A stretch of 64,000 nucleotides of DNA from Chloroflexota bacterium (lineage in GTDB: Bacteria > Chloroflexota > UBA11872 > VXOZ01). The stretch spans positions 62,001-126,000 of the forward strand of contig JAPOQA010000046.1 of NCBI GenBank assembly GCA_026710945.1. The letters are read 5' to 3'. Positions 52,301 through 60,868 of this stretch are shown here, piece after piece; positions within the stretch are counted from its first letter, which is position 1; the number at the start of each line of letters is the position of its first letter. A model generated the notes under the pieces. That model was not told the DNA's origin, did not search any database, and worked only from the letters and a program-made list of their open reading frames with translations. The translations under genes were made by a program, and so were the position numbers.

Positions 52301-53197
52301 CTATGAATGGGTTTCCGGCGGTATGGCCGTGATGCGCCGCAGGGCTTCCTGGTACTTGGCGCTGGTTCTCTGGATGATGTCGTCGGGGAGCGTGGGGGCG
52401 GGGGGTTCCATGTCCCAGCCGCTTTGGCGCAGCCACTCGCGGACGAATTCCTTATCGTAGCTGGGCTGGGGATGGCCGGGTTCATAGATGTCGGTATCCC
52501 AGTAGCGTGACGAATCCGGCGTAAACGCCTCGTCGATCAGCATGAGTGCGCCCTCGTACAGACCGAACTCGAACTTCGTATCGGCCACGATCAGGCCGGC
52601 CTTTTGGGCCTCGGCGCGCCCGAAGTTATAGATTTCGATCGAAGTGGATTCGAGTTGCGCCGCGAGTTCCGTGCCGATACGCGAGGCCAATTCCGCCCGG
52701 GAGATGTTCTCATCGTGACCGGATTCAGCCTTGGTCGCAGGCGTAAAGATGGGCTCAGGGAATTCCTGGCTCTCCACCATTCCCGGCGGCAGTTTGTGAC
52801 CACAGACCTCGCCGGTGCGCACATAGTCGCGCCAACCGGAACCGGCCAGATACCCGCGCACGACGCACTCGGCCTCGATGCGTTCCGCCTTGTGCACCAG
52901 CATGCTGCGCCCAGCGAGCATCTCGCTGTCGGCCTGCAGTTCCGCGGGATACGCCGTCACGTCGGTGGTGATGAGGTGGTTGGGAACCAGGTGCCCCATG
53001 CGCCGAAACCAGAAGGCGGAAAGTTGATTGAGCACCCGCCCTTTTTCCGGGACGCCCATGGGCAAGACGACGTCGAACGCTGAAATGCGGTCGGTGGTGA
53101 CGATGAGCAAGTGCTCGACCAGATCGTAGATGTCGCGCACTTTGCCGCGCGCGAAACGGGGTACGGGAAGCGCCGTTTCCAGAATCACGTCAGCCAT
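52301..53197 (-). CDS. purC: SAICAR synthetase
   Basis: Phosphoribosylaminoimidazole-succinocarboxamide synthase, which joins aspartate to CAIR with ATP in purine synthesis. The 298 residues show the fungal/actinobacterial-type start RFARGKVRDIYDL, DRISAFDVV, PNHLITTD, RSMLVHKAERIEAECVVRGY, LAGSGW and DTKFEFG, with DEAFTPDSSRYW near the C-terminus. The ATP-grasp-like catalytic residues are present. It faces the VOC gene and lies 1.1 kb from purB. Confidence 0.95.
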   Translation of the reverse strand: MADVILETALPVPRFARGKVRDIYDLVEHLLIVTTDRISAFDVVLPMGVPEKGRVLNQLSAFWFRRMGHLVPNHLITTDVTAYPAELQADSEMLAGRSMLVHKAERIEAECVVRGYLAGSGWRDYVRTGEVCGHKLPPGMVESQEFPEPIFTPATKAESGHDENISRAELASRIGTELAAQLESTSIEIYNFGRAEAQKAGLIVADTKFEFGLYEGALMLIDEAFTPDSSRYWDTDIYEPGHPQPSYDKEFVREWLRQSGWDMEPPAPTLPDDIIQRTSAKYQEALRRITAIPPETHS

Positions 53198-53303
53198 CGT
53201 CAGCTATCTTCTCCGGCCTCATTGCCCGTCCTGATCCTCACCCTCTATCATATACTGTGGAGGCCAAACGGGCTTCCAGGGCGACTCAAGCAACCACACA
53301 GAG

Positions 53304-54104
53304 GTGACAATGGAAATAACGAAACACCAACCCGGCATGTTCAGCTTTGCGGATCTGGGCACACCCGATCTCGCAGCCTCTAAGCAATTCTATACGGCGT
53401 TTCTGGACCTGGAACTGTTAGAAATGCCGCTTCCCGACGGCACGGAATTTTGCATGCTCCGCAAGCGGGGCAAGAGCGCGTTTTCGCTGTACGCAATGCC
53501 GGACGAGATGAAGCAGATGACCGGCGGCCGGCCGGTGTGGCAGAGCTACTTCACGGTCGTGAGCGCCGACGAAACATCAGCAAGAATCAAGGAATTGGGC
53601 GGCACCGTGGCGCAGGAGCCATTTGACGTCATGGACGCGGGACGCCTGCTCGTCGCCCAGGACCCCACGGGCGCCCCATTCTCCGTCTGGCAGCCTGGCA
53701 CCCAGATCGGCGCCGAGGTCTTCGGCGAGCACGGCGCGCTGGCGTGGAACGAACTCTATACCCGCGATACGGCAGCCGCTGGGGATTTCTACACGGGCCT
53801 CTTCGGCTGGTCGGTGGTGAAAACGCAGAGCGGCGACGGCGGCGAGTACAACCTGTTTAGTATTGGCGACAGACCGGCAGCCGGCATGATGGCAATTCGA
53901 GAGGAATGGGGTCCAATGCCCCCGAATTGGTCCATCTACCTCGCCGTTGCCAATCTGGACGCATCGCTGGAGAAGCTGCAGAGCCTCGGCGGGCAGCAGA
54001 TTTCCCCTGCCATGGCGGTGGAGGGCGTGGGACGCTTTGCCTTTATTTGTGATCCCCAAGGCGCTTATTGCACCATCATCGAACCGGTGCCGCACGACGA
54101 ATAG
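53304..54104 (+). CDS. VOC-family protein with two glyoxalase-like domains
   Basis: A 266-residue protein with tandem vicinal-oxygen-chelate domains: first FSFADLGTPDLAASKQFYTA, LLVAQDPTGAPFSVWQPG; second WNELYTRDTAAAGDFYTGLF, GWSVV, FAFICDPQGAYCTIIEPV. It resembles the Cfp30B-like group. Metal ligands of classical glyoxalase I are only partly conserved, so a binding role or a different enzyme is possible. The ATG at 53310 is an alternative start. Confidence 0.8.
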   Translation: MTMEITKHQPGMFSFADLGTPDLAASKQFYTAFLDLELLEMPLPDGTEFCMLRKRGKSAFSLYAMPDEMKQMTGGRPVWQSYFTVVSADETSARIKELGGTVAQEPFDVMDAGRLLVAQDPTGAPFSVWQPGTQIGAEVFGEHGALAWNELYTRDTAAAGDFYTGLFGWSVVKTQSGDGGEYNLFSIGDRPAAGMMAIREEWGPMPPNWSIYLAVANLDASLEKLQSLGGQQISPAMAVEGVGRFAFICDPQGAYCTIIEPVPHDE

Positions 54105-54152
54105 GCTCGACATCGATCCCGGGAACGCTGCACCCAACTTGCCCCTTGGCCC

Positions 54153-54288
54153 CGTTTACCATTCGTCCTGAGTATCGTCTATCGTTCGTGCTGAACATCG
54201 CTTGCCGTTTGTGCTGAATACCGTTTACCGTTCATCCTGAACATCGTTTACCGTTCGTGCTGAGCTTGTCGAAGCATGAACGGTAAAC
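54153..54288. repeat. 23-bp tandem array, five units
   Basis: Units at 54153, 54176, 54199, 54222 and 54245, each like cgtttaccgttcgtgctgaacat, with a closing arm gtcgaagcatgaacggtaaac that base-pairs with the last unit. A tandem expansion of half of the cttcgacaggctcag-type palindrome, between the VOC gene and purB. Confidence 0.85.
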
Positions 54289-54331
54289 AGAGATCGCCCG
54301 CTCGAACGATCGCCGGTGTCGGCCTGACCCC

Positions 54332-55627
54332 TCACGCCAGCCCCATGCGCTTGTACGACGCCTCGATGTTGCGCACGTGATGGCGCACGTCAAAGAGCGC
54401 GTCAATCTCGCCTTCATCCAGATGTTCGCGCACCCGCGCGTCGTCCTTGAGGAGTGAGCCGAAGTCCGCGCCGGTTTCCCACGCGGCGGTGGCGTGCTCC
54501 TGGACGATGGTGTAGGCATTCTGTCGCGTGAGCCCGCAATTGACCAGGGCCAAGAGCACTGACTCGCTGTAGACGAGGCCGCGTGTTTGGTTGAGGTTGC
54601 GCAGCATGTTCTCGGGGTACACCTGCAAATCTGCCATGACGCGGGTAAACAGCGCGAGCATGTAGTCGAGAACAGTGCACGAATCGGGGAGAATGACGCG
54701 TTCAGGCGCGGAGTTGGTGATGTCGCGTTCGTGCCAGAGGGCCACGTTTTCCAGCGCCGTTAGCGCGTAGGACCGCATCAGGCGAGCCAGGCCCGAAACC
54801 CGCTCACATCTGGCGGGATTGCGTTTGTGGGGCATGGCGGATGAACCCACGCGACCGCGCTCGAAGGGTTCTTCCACTTCCAAGACCTCGGTGCGTTGGA
54901 GATTGCGGATTTCGGTCGCGAATTTATCCAGCGAAGAGCCAATTACGGCCAACGTAGTCACAAAATCGGCGTGGCGGTCACGCTGGATGATTTGCGTCGA
55001 GGTGGGCGCTACGTCAAGGCCCAATCCGGCACACACGCGGTCCTCAATGGCGGGCGGCACGTTGGCGTGAGTGCCCACCGCGCCGGATATCTTGCCCACG
55101 GCTACCTGCGCCCGTGCCGCCTCCAAGCGTTGCCGGTTGCGGCGCATTTCGTCCACCCAGACGAGCAGCTTGTACCCAAACGTAATCGGTTCCGCCTGCA
55201 CGCCGTGGGTGCGGCCGATCTGCGGTACATCCTTGTACGTGACCGCCGCTGCCTCAAGCACGCCGCTGAGTTCATCGATGTCGTCCAGCAGCACGTCCGC
55301 AGCGTCCCGCAGCCGGATGCCGGTTGCCGTGTCCTCCACGTCGTAGGAGGTCAACCCAAGGTGGAGAAAGCGGCTTTCGTCTCCCAGTTGTTCCGCCACC
55401 GCCATGAGGAAGGCGTTGAGGTCGTGGTCGATCTCGCGCTCTATCTCCGCGATGCGTTCCAGGGACGGGGTCCGCGCGTGGCGCAGCTTCGCCATGTCTT
55501 CTGCGGGGACCGTTCCGTGCTCTGTCCACGCATCGCACACGGCAAGTTCTACCTGCAGCCACGTGGCGAACTTGCGGTCCTCAGACCAAATCATGCCCAT
55601 TTTGGGTCGCGTGTAGCGGGGAAGCAT
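54332..55627 (-). CDS. purB: Adenylosuccinate lyase
   Basis: Cleaves SAICAR to AICAR and adenylosuccinate to AMP. From the ATG at 55627 the 431 residues begin MLPRYTRPKMGMIWSEDRKF. Signature GSSAMPHKRNPARCERVSGL holds the fumarase-superfamily motif, and the catalytic His segments are GRTHGVQAEPITFGYK and LTSYDVEDTATGIRL. The length matches the family. An upstream ATG at 55660 adds 11 residues without motif support. Purine genes purC and purB are split here by the VOC gene. Confidence 0.95.
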   Translation of the reverse strand: MLPRYTRPKMGMIWSEDRKFATWLQVELAVCDAWTEHGTVPAEDMAKLRHARTPSLERIAEIEREIDHDLNAFLMAVAEQLGDESRFLHLGLTSYDVEDTATGIRLRDAADVLLDDIDELSGVLEAAAVTYKDVPQIGRTHGVQAEPITFGYKLLVWVDEMRRNRQRLEAARAQVAVGKISGAVGTHANVPPAIEDRVCAGLGLDVAPTSTQIIQRDRHADFVTTLAVIGSSLDKFATEIRNLQRTEVLEVEEPFERGRVGSSAMPHKRNPARCERVSGLARLMRSYALTALENVALWHERDITNSAPERVILPDSCTVLDYMLALFTRVMADLQVYPENMLRNLNQTRGLVYSESVLLALVNCGLTRQNAYTIVQEHATAAWETGADFGSLLKDDARVREHLDEGEIDALFDVRHHVRNIEASYKRMGLA

Positions 55628-55660
55628 GGGGATTTCTCTCGAATCTAAGAACTGTCGCAC

Positions 55661-56155
55661 GAGCGATTGGGAAATTGCAGTCCACTTGCCATTCTAGGAG
55701 AAGGGCCTGGCTCTGTCCAACAGTGGAAAACGGGAACCGGCCGTGCTGCGCAAACAACTGCCGGCAAGGCCCATCTTGAACGGCGAAACGAGAGGAACAG
55801 TGGTGACCCAGATAAACCAGGCAAGGGGCGATGGGGAGACAGTGCTGAGTCGGCGGCGCGGCAGGCGGGAAAGGCGAGATAGGAGGTCGGCGCGTTTGCA
55901 CTTCGACAGGCTCAGTGCGAACGGATAGGAGAGCTGATTGGCGGATCCAATATGAACCGACAGGCCCGGTGGGAACGGATTAGGTAGGAGTCGGCTGATC
56001 GGAACGCACTTCGACAGGCTCAGTGCGAACGGGAACTGTGGCCGGCGGCTGATCGGATGGCACTTCGACAAGCTCAGTGCGAACGGATTCTAGTTCCTAG
56101 GCCCAACCAGATTGGACTCTGACAGGCTCAGTGCGATCGGAGATGCTGCGATAGG
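55661..56155. repeat. Gap with a 54-bp-periodic palindrome array
   Basis: No gene. Copies of gcacttcgacaggctcagtgcgaacgg-type palindromes sit at 55898, 55954 (degenerate), 56006, 56060 and 56114, spaced 52-56 nt. The intervening 25-27 nt share ggctgatcgga in two spacers. See the findings and the rejected CRISPR reading. Confidence 0.8.
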
Positions 56156-56434
56156 CTATAGACCGCCCGCCATGGCGGGGATCACTGAGATCTCGTCGCC
56201 GTCGGAGAGCGCGGTGTCTTTGCCTTGGAGCGTGCGTACTTCTTCTGAGTTGACGTAGACGTTGAGGTAGCCGGGGATATCGCCGTTTTCGTCTGCGATC
56301 TGTGCGCCGATGCCAGGGAACTGGCGCTCCAGTTCCTGCAAAAGCTGCGCAACGTTTGCCGCTTCGAGTTCCACCCGGGACTGATTGCCGGTGAAACGAC
56401 GATACGGTGTCGGAATGTAGACTTTTACTCCCAT
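56156..56434 (-). CDS. MoaD/ThiS-family sulfur-carrier-like protein
   Basis: A 92-residue ubiquitin-like protein: VKVYIPTPYRRFTGNQSRVE, LLQELERQFPGIGAQI, YVNSEEVRTLQGKDTALSDG and the end EISVIPAMAGGL. The Gly-Gly motif is the site activated by MoeB/ThiF-like enzymes, but one Leu follows it, so processing is needed, as for CysO-like carriers. It could donate sulfur for cysteine, thiamine or molybdopterin. No MoeB, MoaE or Mec+ gene is in the window. Confidence 0.75.
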   Translation of the reverse strand: MGVKVYIPTPYRRFTGNQSRVELEAANVAQLLQELERQFPGIGAQIADENGDIPGYLNVYVNSEEVRTLQGKDTALSDGDEISVIPAMAGGL

Positions 56435-56863
56435 CGCGATGGGTCCTTAGCTTTATTTTCGTTAGCTTGTGTACCAACTCTTACTATAAGCTATCTCGAT
56501 GCTGCGGCTCAACGTGGCAACTCGTATCGGGGCCATCTTGGCTATCCTGGGGAAGACGCCAAGGAAACGCCCGTACTTTGCCGGCGCAGCTTTGCGTGTC
56601 CGCACTGCTCTCATTACGTCGATCGCCGCTAGGCAAGCGGCCGGTAGCAACGGTAAGATGTAACCGGATGTGGGCGCGTGTGTTCTCGCTTCGAATAACT
56701 TGCAGTGTACACGTCAAGTAGGTCGGCCAGTTCCCAGCAGGTATGACTGCGCTCATGCGGAATTGACCCGGCATACACGTACCGCGTGACCTTGAGCGGC
56801 ACGCGCCCAGGACGCCGACAACGCAAGAAACAATCTTCCACTACAAGACAGGAGACTCGAGCT
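56435..56863. other. 430-nt gap upstream of the first amidohydrolase
   Basis: No gene or repeat I can name. Small plus and minus frames here lack ribosome sites and known motifs. Confidence 0.4.
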
Positions 56864-57646
56864 ATGGCGGAAGGTAACGGGCGACCCGAACTCTTCGATG
56901 TCAACGTCTCACTTGGCCCATTGCCGCAGCGGCCGCCGGGGTCGCCCGTCGATGCCGCGAGCTTGCTGGAGCTGCTGGATGCGTATGATATTTCACGGGC
57001 GCTGGTGACGCATACCCATGCCAAGTGGCACGACCCCACAGACGGCAATGAACGTCTCTTGCAGGCCATTGCCGGCGAGCCGCGCCTTTCCCCGTGTTGG
57101 GTGGTAATGCCTGCTGCCACGCGTGAAGTGCCGCCGGAAACGGAGCAAGTCGATCAACTGCTGGCGGCAGGTGCGCGCGCCGCGCGACTCTGTCCCAAGA
57201 CCCACATCCTCGTGCTCGAACCGTGGGTGATCGAGCCGCTCGCGCAAGCCCTCGCCGACAAACGGGTGCCGGTTCTGCTCGACTTCGACAACGCCCACTA
57301 CAGCGAGCCGCGGCACTGGGACTTCATCGCGTGGCTGCTGGAGGCGTTTCCCGATTTGCCGGTGATTCTCTTGCGGCAGTCCCACGCCGACTTTCGCGTG
57401 CTCTTCCCGCTGCTCGAACGCTCGCCGAACCTCTATGTGGAAACTTCCTATCTGGGCGGGCACAGCGCCCTCATTGAACTGGCAGAGCGGTGGGGAGCCG
57501 AGCGCTTCATCTTTGGCACCGGCCTGCCGATTTTCGAACCGGCTTTGCCCATCACTACGCTGTCTTACGGCGGATTGGAGCCCGCAGCGCGCGCGGAAAT
57601 CGCGGGGGCAAGCCTGCAGCGTCTCCTCGACGGCTGCAAGGTGTAG
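56864..57646 (+). CDS. Amidohydrolase-2-like protein A
   Basis: A 260-residue metal-dependent hydrolase of the amidohydrolase 2 type (TIM barrel): DVNVSLGPLPQ, LVTHTHAKWHDPTDGNER, RLCPKTHILVLEPWV, LLDFDNAHYSEP, LYVETSYLGGHSALIELAER and FGTGLPIFEP. The classical first HxH is reduced (DVNVSLG in place of D.HxH), as in decarboxylase- or lactonase-like members. It resembles protein B at 60869 in the C-terminal GAERF.FG.G.P pattern. Related genes suggest a role in degrading a hydroxylated or aromatic acid (inference). Confidence 0.75.
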   Translation: MAEGNGRPELFDVNVSLGPLPQRPPGSPVDAASLLELLDAYDISRALVTHTHAKWHDPTDGNERLLQAIAGEPRLSPCWVVMPAATREVPPETEQVDQLLAAGARAARLCPKTHILVLEPWVIEPLAQALADKRVPVLLDFDNAHYSEPRHWDFIAWLLEAFPDLPVILLRQSHADFRVLFPLLERSPNLYVETSYLGGHSALIELAERWGAERFIFGTGLPIFEPALPITTLSYGGLEPAARAEIAGASLQRLLDGCKV

Positions 57647-58174
57647 GTACTGCATGCGTGGCCACGACGCTAATTCATCGGACGAGCCTTGCTTCCTCAA
57701 GGAGACGAATGCGAAATCTCTCTTGGGCGCAATTTCGTTTCCTCTACCTCATGAGAACCTTGCGTAACCTTTGCCAATACGAGGAAGTCCCCTCTCCCAG
57801 CGAAACCATGGCGTATCTAGATCTTGAGGAAATTGTGCTACCCCCTCTCCCCGGGGAGACCTTTGCGAAACCTACGGGGAAACGAGAGCGTTCCCTCTCC
57901 CTCGACGGGAGAGGGCTAGAGCCTGCCCCGTACTCGATACGGGGGTGAGGGTGAATCTCCTGAAAGCTATCCACATGCACACCGAATCTGCCCTGATACG
58001 TCTTGACACTGCACAGCGTAAAGGGCCATTGTATAAAGAGAACCCCTCACCAATACAACCGCCATCTCCTTCCGACGGTCGCAAAAGCAGCGGACTCCAG
58101 TACGTGTGGCGAGGAGCGCGCGCCTCCGCCGTGCACATGAGCAAGAACTATTCAATCGATTAAGGAGCCTCCCA
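57647..58174. repeat. Gap with a nested repeat
   Basis: 57847-58031 carries the C-rich modular repeat in reverse orientation relative to 6641-6795. Between its arms lies an extra 25-nt ccgtatcgagtacggggcag palindrome-family segment (57915-57940) absent from the 6.6-kb copy. No gene. Confidence 0.75.
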
Positions 58175-58861
58175 GTGTCCACCTTCGCACACCTCACACC
58201 CGCGCAGCTTGCTGCCCTGCGGGCGATAGACAGTCCTACCATTGCCAACGCCATCGAAGAATTCGACGTGCGCGACCGCCGCGCCGGGTACATGGATGGA
58301 TCCATTCGCTGCATCTACCCTGATCTCGGCGAGATCGTGGGTTATGCCTTCACTGTCACCTTCAAGAACCGCGAACCGGGCGACCCGCCCATGCGCCAGG
58401 AGTGGGTCAGGGCGCTGGAACACGCGGCGGCCGTGCCTGCCCCGCGCATCTTGGTGGCCCACGACGCCACGCCGGAGGTGCCGGCGGCGCTCTTTGGCGA
58501 GATTATGTGCACGCTGCTCACGCGCCTCGACTTCGTGGGCGTCATCACCGACGGTACCGTGCGCGACCTCAATGAGGTGCGGGAGCTCGGCCTGCAGTAT
58601 TTCGCGTCCAGCGCAATCGTCTCTCACGGGCAAGTCACGGTAGAATCTTTTGCCACGCCGGTGACCGTTGCGGGCCTCTCCGTCGAGACTGGCGACCTGC
58701 TGCATGCCGACTGCAACGGCGTCGTCCAGATTCCCGCCGAAATCGCGCCCGAGGTCGCCGCCAAAGCCGAGGAAGTCCGCCAGGACGAGGCAAGACTCCT
58801 CGACGCTCTCGCCGATCCGGCGTTTTCGCTAGAGGAATTTAAGAAGGTCATGTTGGGGTAA
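58175..58861 (+). CDS. RraA-family protein (HMG/CHA aldolase-like)
   Basis: A 228-residue member of the RraA/4-hydroxy-4-methyl-2-oxoglutarate aldolase family. The GTG at 58175 has AAGGAG 7 nt upstream. Motifs: SPTIANAIEEFDVRDRRAGY, GYAFTV, the signature GVITDGTVRDLNEVRELGL with the Asp/Arg pair that binds divalent metal and pyruvate enolate, and HADCNGVVQIP. True RraA would inhibit RNase E; the length and the catabolic neighbours favour the aldolase or oxaloacetate decarboxylase reading. The Nudix gene begins 5 nt after its stop. Confidence 0.8.
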   Translation: MSTFAHLTPAQLAALRAIDSPTIANAIEEFDVRDRRAGYMDGSIRCIYPDLGEIVGYAFTVTFKNREPGDPPMRQEWVRALEHAAAVPAPRILVAHDATPEVPAALFGEIMCTLLTRLDFVGVITDGTVRDLNEVRELGLQYFASSAIVSHGQVTVESFATPVTVAGLSVETGDLLHADCNGVVQIPAEIAPEVAAKAEEVRQDEARLLDALADPAFSLEEFKKVMLG

Positions 58862-58865
58862 GCAC

Positions 58866-59522
58866 ATGGCCAATGCAGAGCAGAACAAAACTCGCGAAGA
58901 AATGCAGGACATTGCCGATCAGTTGCGGGCGATTGGGCAGACGGGGCTCTTCTATGCGCGGCGGGAGGATGACGAGTACGACATTGCCCGCTACGAGCGC
59001 GTATTGGAGTTGGCCGCGCGGCTCATTGCGCTCGCTGATACGCGCTCGGTAGACGAGATTCTGAAGATATACAACGGCGACATTGACGTGCAGTCGCCGA
59101 AAGTAGCGGCGTTTGGCGCGGTCTTCGATCCGCAGGGCCGCGTGCTGCTCATACAACGGTCAGACAACCGCCTCTGGGCCATGCCGGGCGGCATGGTGGA
59201 GGTCGGCGAGACCGCGGCACAGGCGGCGGAACGGGAAATCTGGGAGGAGACCGGCGTGCGCGTGCGCGCCGAGCAGCTTATCGGTATTTACGACAACCGC
59301 GCCTACGGCGGCCGCGCGCCGTTTCAGACGTATATGGTTGGGTTCATGTGCTCGTTCGTTTCCGGTACGCCGCACCCGACGAGCGAAGCCCTGGACGTAG
59401 GCTACTTTACCGAAGATGCGCTACCGTCGCTCACGCCCGGCGCCCGCGACCGCGTGCCTCAGGCCTTCGCCTGGCAGCGCGCCGAGCGCACCGAGTCGCA
59501 CTTCGAGCGTGAGCTTGCGTGA
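58866..59522 (+). CDS. Nudix hydrolase with N-terminal Nudix_hydro_N domain
   Basis: A 218-residue protein. Residues 1-60 (ADQLRAIGQTGLFYARREDD, YDIARYERVLELAARLI) match the N-terminal domain found in front of ADP-ribose or nucleotide-sugar Nudix enzymes. Residues about 78-210 carry the Nudix box GGMVEVGETAAQAAEREIWE then ETGVRV. The start follows the RraA stop by 5 nt, so co-translation is likely. The substrate may be a coenzyme or nucleoside diphosphate sugar. Confidence 0.85.
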   Translation: MANAEQNKTREEMQDIADQLRAIGQTGLFYARREDDEYDIARYERVLELAARLIALADTRSVDEILKIYNGDIDVQSPKVAAFGAVFDPQGRVLLIQRSDNRLWAMPGGMVEVGETAAQAAEREIWEETGVRVRAEQLIGIYDNRAYGGRAPFQTYMVGFMCSFVSGTPHPTSEALDVGYFTEDALPSLTPGARDRVPQAFAWQRAERTESHFERELA

Positions 59523-59614
59523 ACATCTACCCTCTGAGTGCAATCACACGGATCGCGCCAAAGCGACGGGAAGCCAAGCACGTCGCGCGGGGGCTTGGCC
59601 CCCCGCTTGGAGAG

Positions 59615-59838
59615 CTTTGCCTAGCCCTCATCGTACGAGTGGGAATTGCTCCCTCTCCCTGGGGAGAGAGCTTTGCCTAGCCCTCATCGTACGCGCGGGA
59701 ATTGCTCCCTCTCCCTGGGGAGAGAGCTTTGCCTAGCCCTCATCGTACGAGTGGGAATTGCTCCCTCTCACCGGGGAGAGTGCTTTGCCTAGCCCTCGTC
59801 GTACGCGCGGGAATTACCCCCTCTCCCGGGGGAGAGGG
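59615..59838. repeat. 56-bp tandem array, four units
   Basis: ctttgcctagccctcatcgt starts at 59615, 59671, 59727 and 59783, an exact 56-bp period. Each unit ends in ccctctccctggggagagag. The last unit runs into gagggtcggggtgagggg, the C-rich repeat end. Confidence 0.9.
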
Positions 59839-59994
59839 TCGGGGTGAGGGGAAACCGGCGCCGCTCAGGTTGAATTCCGCTGGGTTTGCAGAGCTACGCA
59901 AGGCTCTTCTCGCTTGGGCATGAGTGCACACGGCGCGGAGAAGGTGGATTCCCGCGTTCGCGGGAATGACGGATTACGGCAGCCTGCGTGGGAG

Positions 59995-60263
59995 TTGTAA
60001 GTGTCAGGAAATTCGTTGACAGATTTGGTAGAAGAAACTTGGGAGCAGTACTCTGTGCTCGCCTACATACATGTCATACCGAACGGAGCGTAGCGGAGTG
60101 TCGCTCTTAGCGCGGAATCTAGAGTGCTGAGGCCGTGAAAGTGTGTTGGGCAGGGACCCTAGATTCCGCGAACAGTGTTCGACGCCACGCTCGGGATGAC
60201 AAGGCCTTGTAGCGCTTTCTACTGGAAAGCGAATTCTGTCAACGAATTACCTGACCCTTACAG
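59995..60263. mobile_element. MITE-like element, copy C
   Basis: Left end ttgtaagtgtcaggaaattc at 59995, right end at 60236-60263 (ctgtcaacgaattacctgac). Inner arm catgtcataccg at 60069. At 269 bp it is the longest of the copies; the right half resembles that of copy B (cagggaccctagattcc at 60152). Confidence 0.7.
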
Positions 60264-60392
60264 GAATGACAGGTCGGGAGCGTTGGTCTGCAACCTGCGC
60301 ACGTGTGGATTCCTGCGCTGTGGTAATGACGGAAGGCTGCAAGAGCTACAACCAACGGAATTGCAGACGCTCTGATTTGCGTCCGGGGCGTC

Positions 60393-60422
60393 TTGTCCGT
60401 CGCCGCGAGCCGGTGCTACAAT
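60393..60422 (+). promoter_or_regulatory. Promoter of the tRNA-Lys gene
   Basis: TTGTCC (60393-60398), 18-nt spacer, TACAAT (60417-60422), 26 nt before the tRNA. Confidence 0.6.
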
Positions 60423-60447
60423 GCAGGCAAGCCCACAACGCACGCAC

Positions 60448-60522
60448 GGCCCGCTAGCTCAATGGCAGAGCAACTGACTCTTAATCAGTGGGTTCGGGGT
60501 TCGAGTCCCTGGCGGGTCACCA
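60448..60522 (+). tRNA. tRNA-Lys (CTT anticodon)
   Basis: A 75-nt cloverleaf with the CCA end encoded. Acceptor GGCCCGC pairs with GCGGGTC (one G-T), the D arm is AGCTCAATGGCAGAGC, the anticodon stem ACTGA/TCAGT carries the loop CTCTTAA with anticodon CTT, and the T arm is CGGGG-TTCGAGT-CCCTG. Discriminator base A. It reads AAG codons. No tail duplication was seen that would mark an integrated element. Confidence 0.95.
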
Positions 60523-60868
60523 AGCATTGCCTCACCTGCGGCTAAACATGCCGCAGTACCCTCTGTGCTCTTGTCATCGTTTCTCGTATTTGCAGCCGGG
60601 GATCAAGAGCTACACGCAACCCCGCCACAGCATCGCCGCTCGTCCCGTGAGCTCCCGCAATGGCGCTTTCGTACGACACGTTCATTCGCCAATTACAGCG
60701 GGACGCATGCAGTGTATACTCTCACTAACGTACCTCACATGCCCTGGGAGAGCGTAAAGCAGGCGACCAAGGCATCCTTGCCGGCTCGGCCCAGCGCTTC
60801 CCTAACGGACCTCATGCCAGCCTGAGGAGCCTTTCGGTGCACGAAACACAACGTGAGCGAGCGTACCG
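60523..60868. other. Gap between tRNA-Lys and the second amidohydrolase
   Basis: No gene or named repeat seen. Plus-strand frames of 86-89 codons overlap each other and have no ribosome site. Confidence 0.4.

Noticed and set aside
55898-56140. CRISPR array
   Set aside because: The repeats are degenerate palindromes from a family spread over the window, two spacers share sequence, there are only five units and no cas gene is present.
60448-60522. tRNA-Lys as an integration site
   Set aside because: No repeat of the tRNA 3' end and no integrase nearby.
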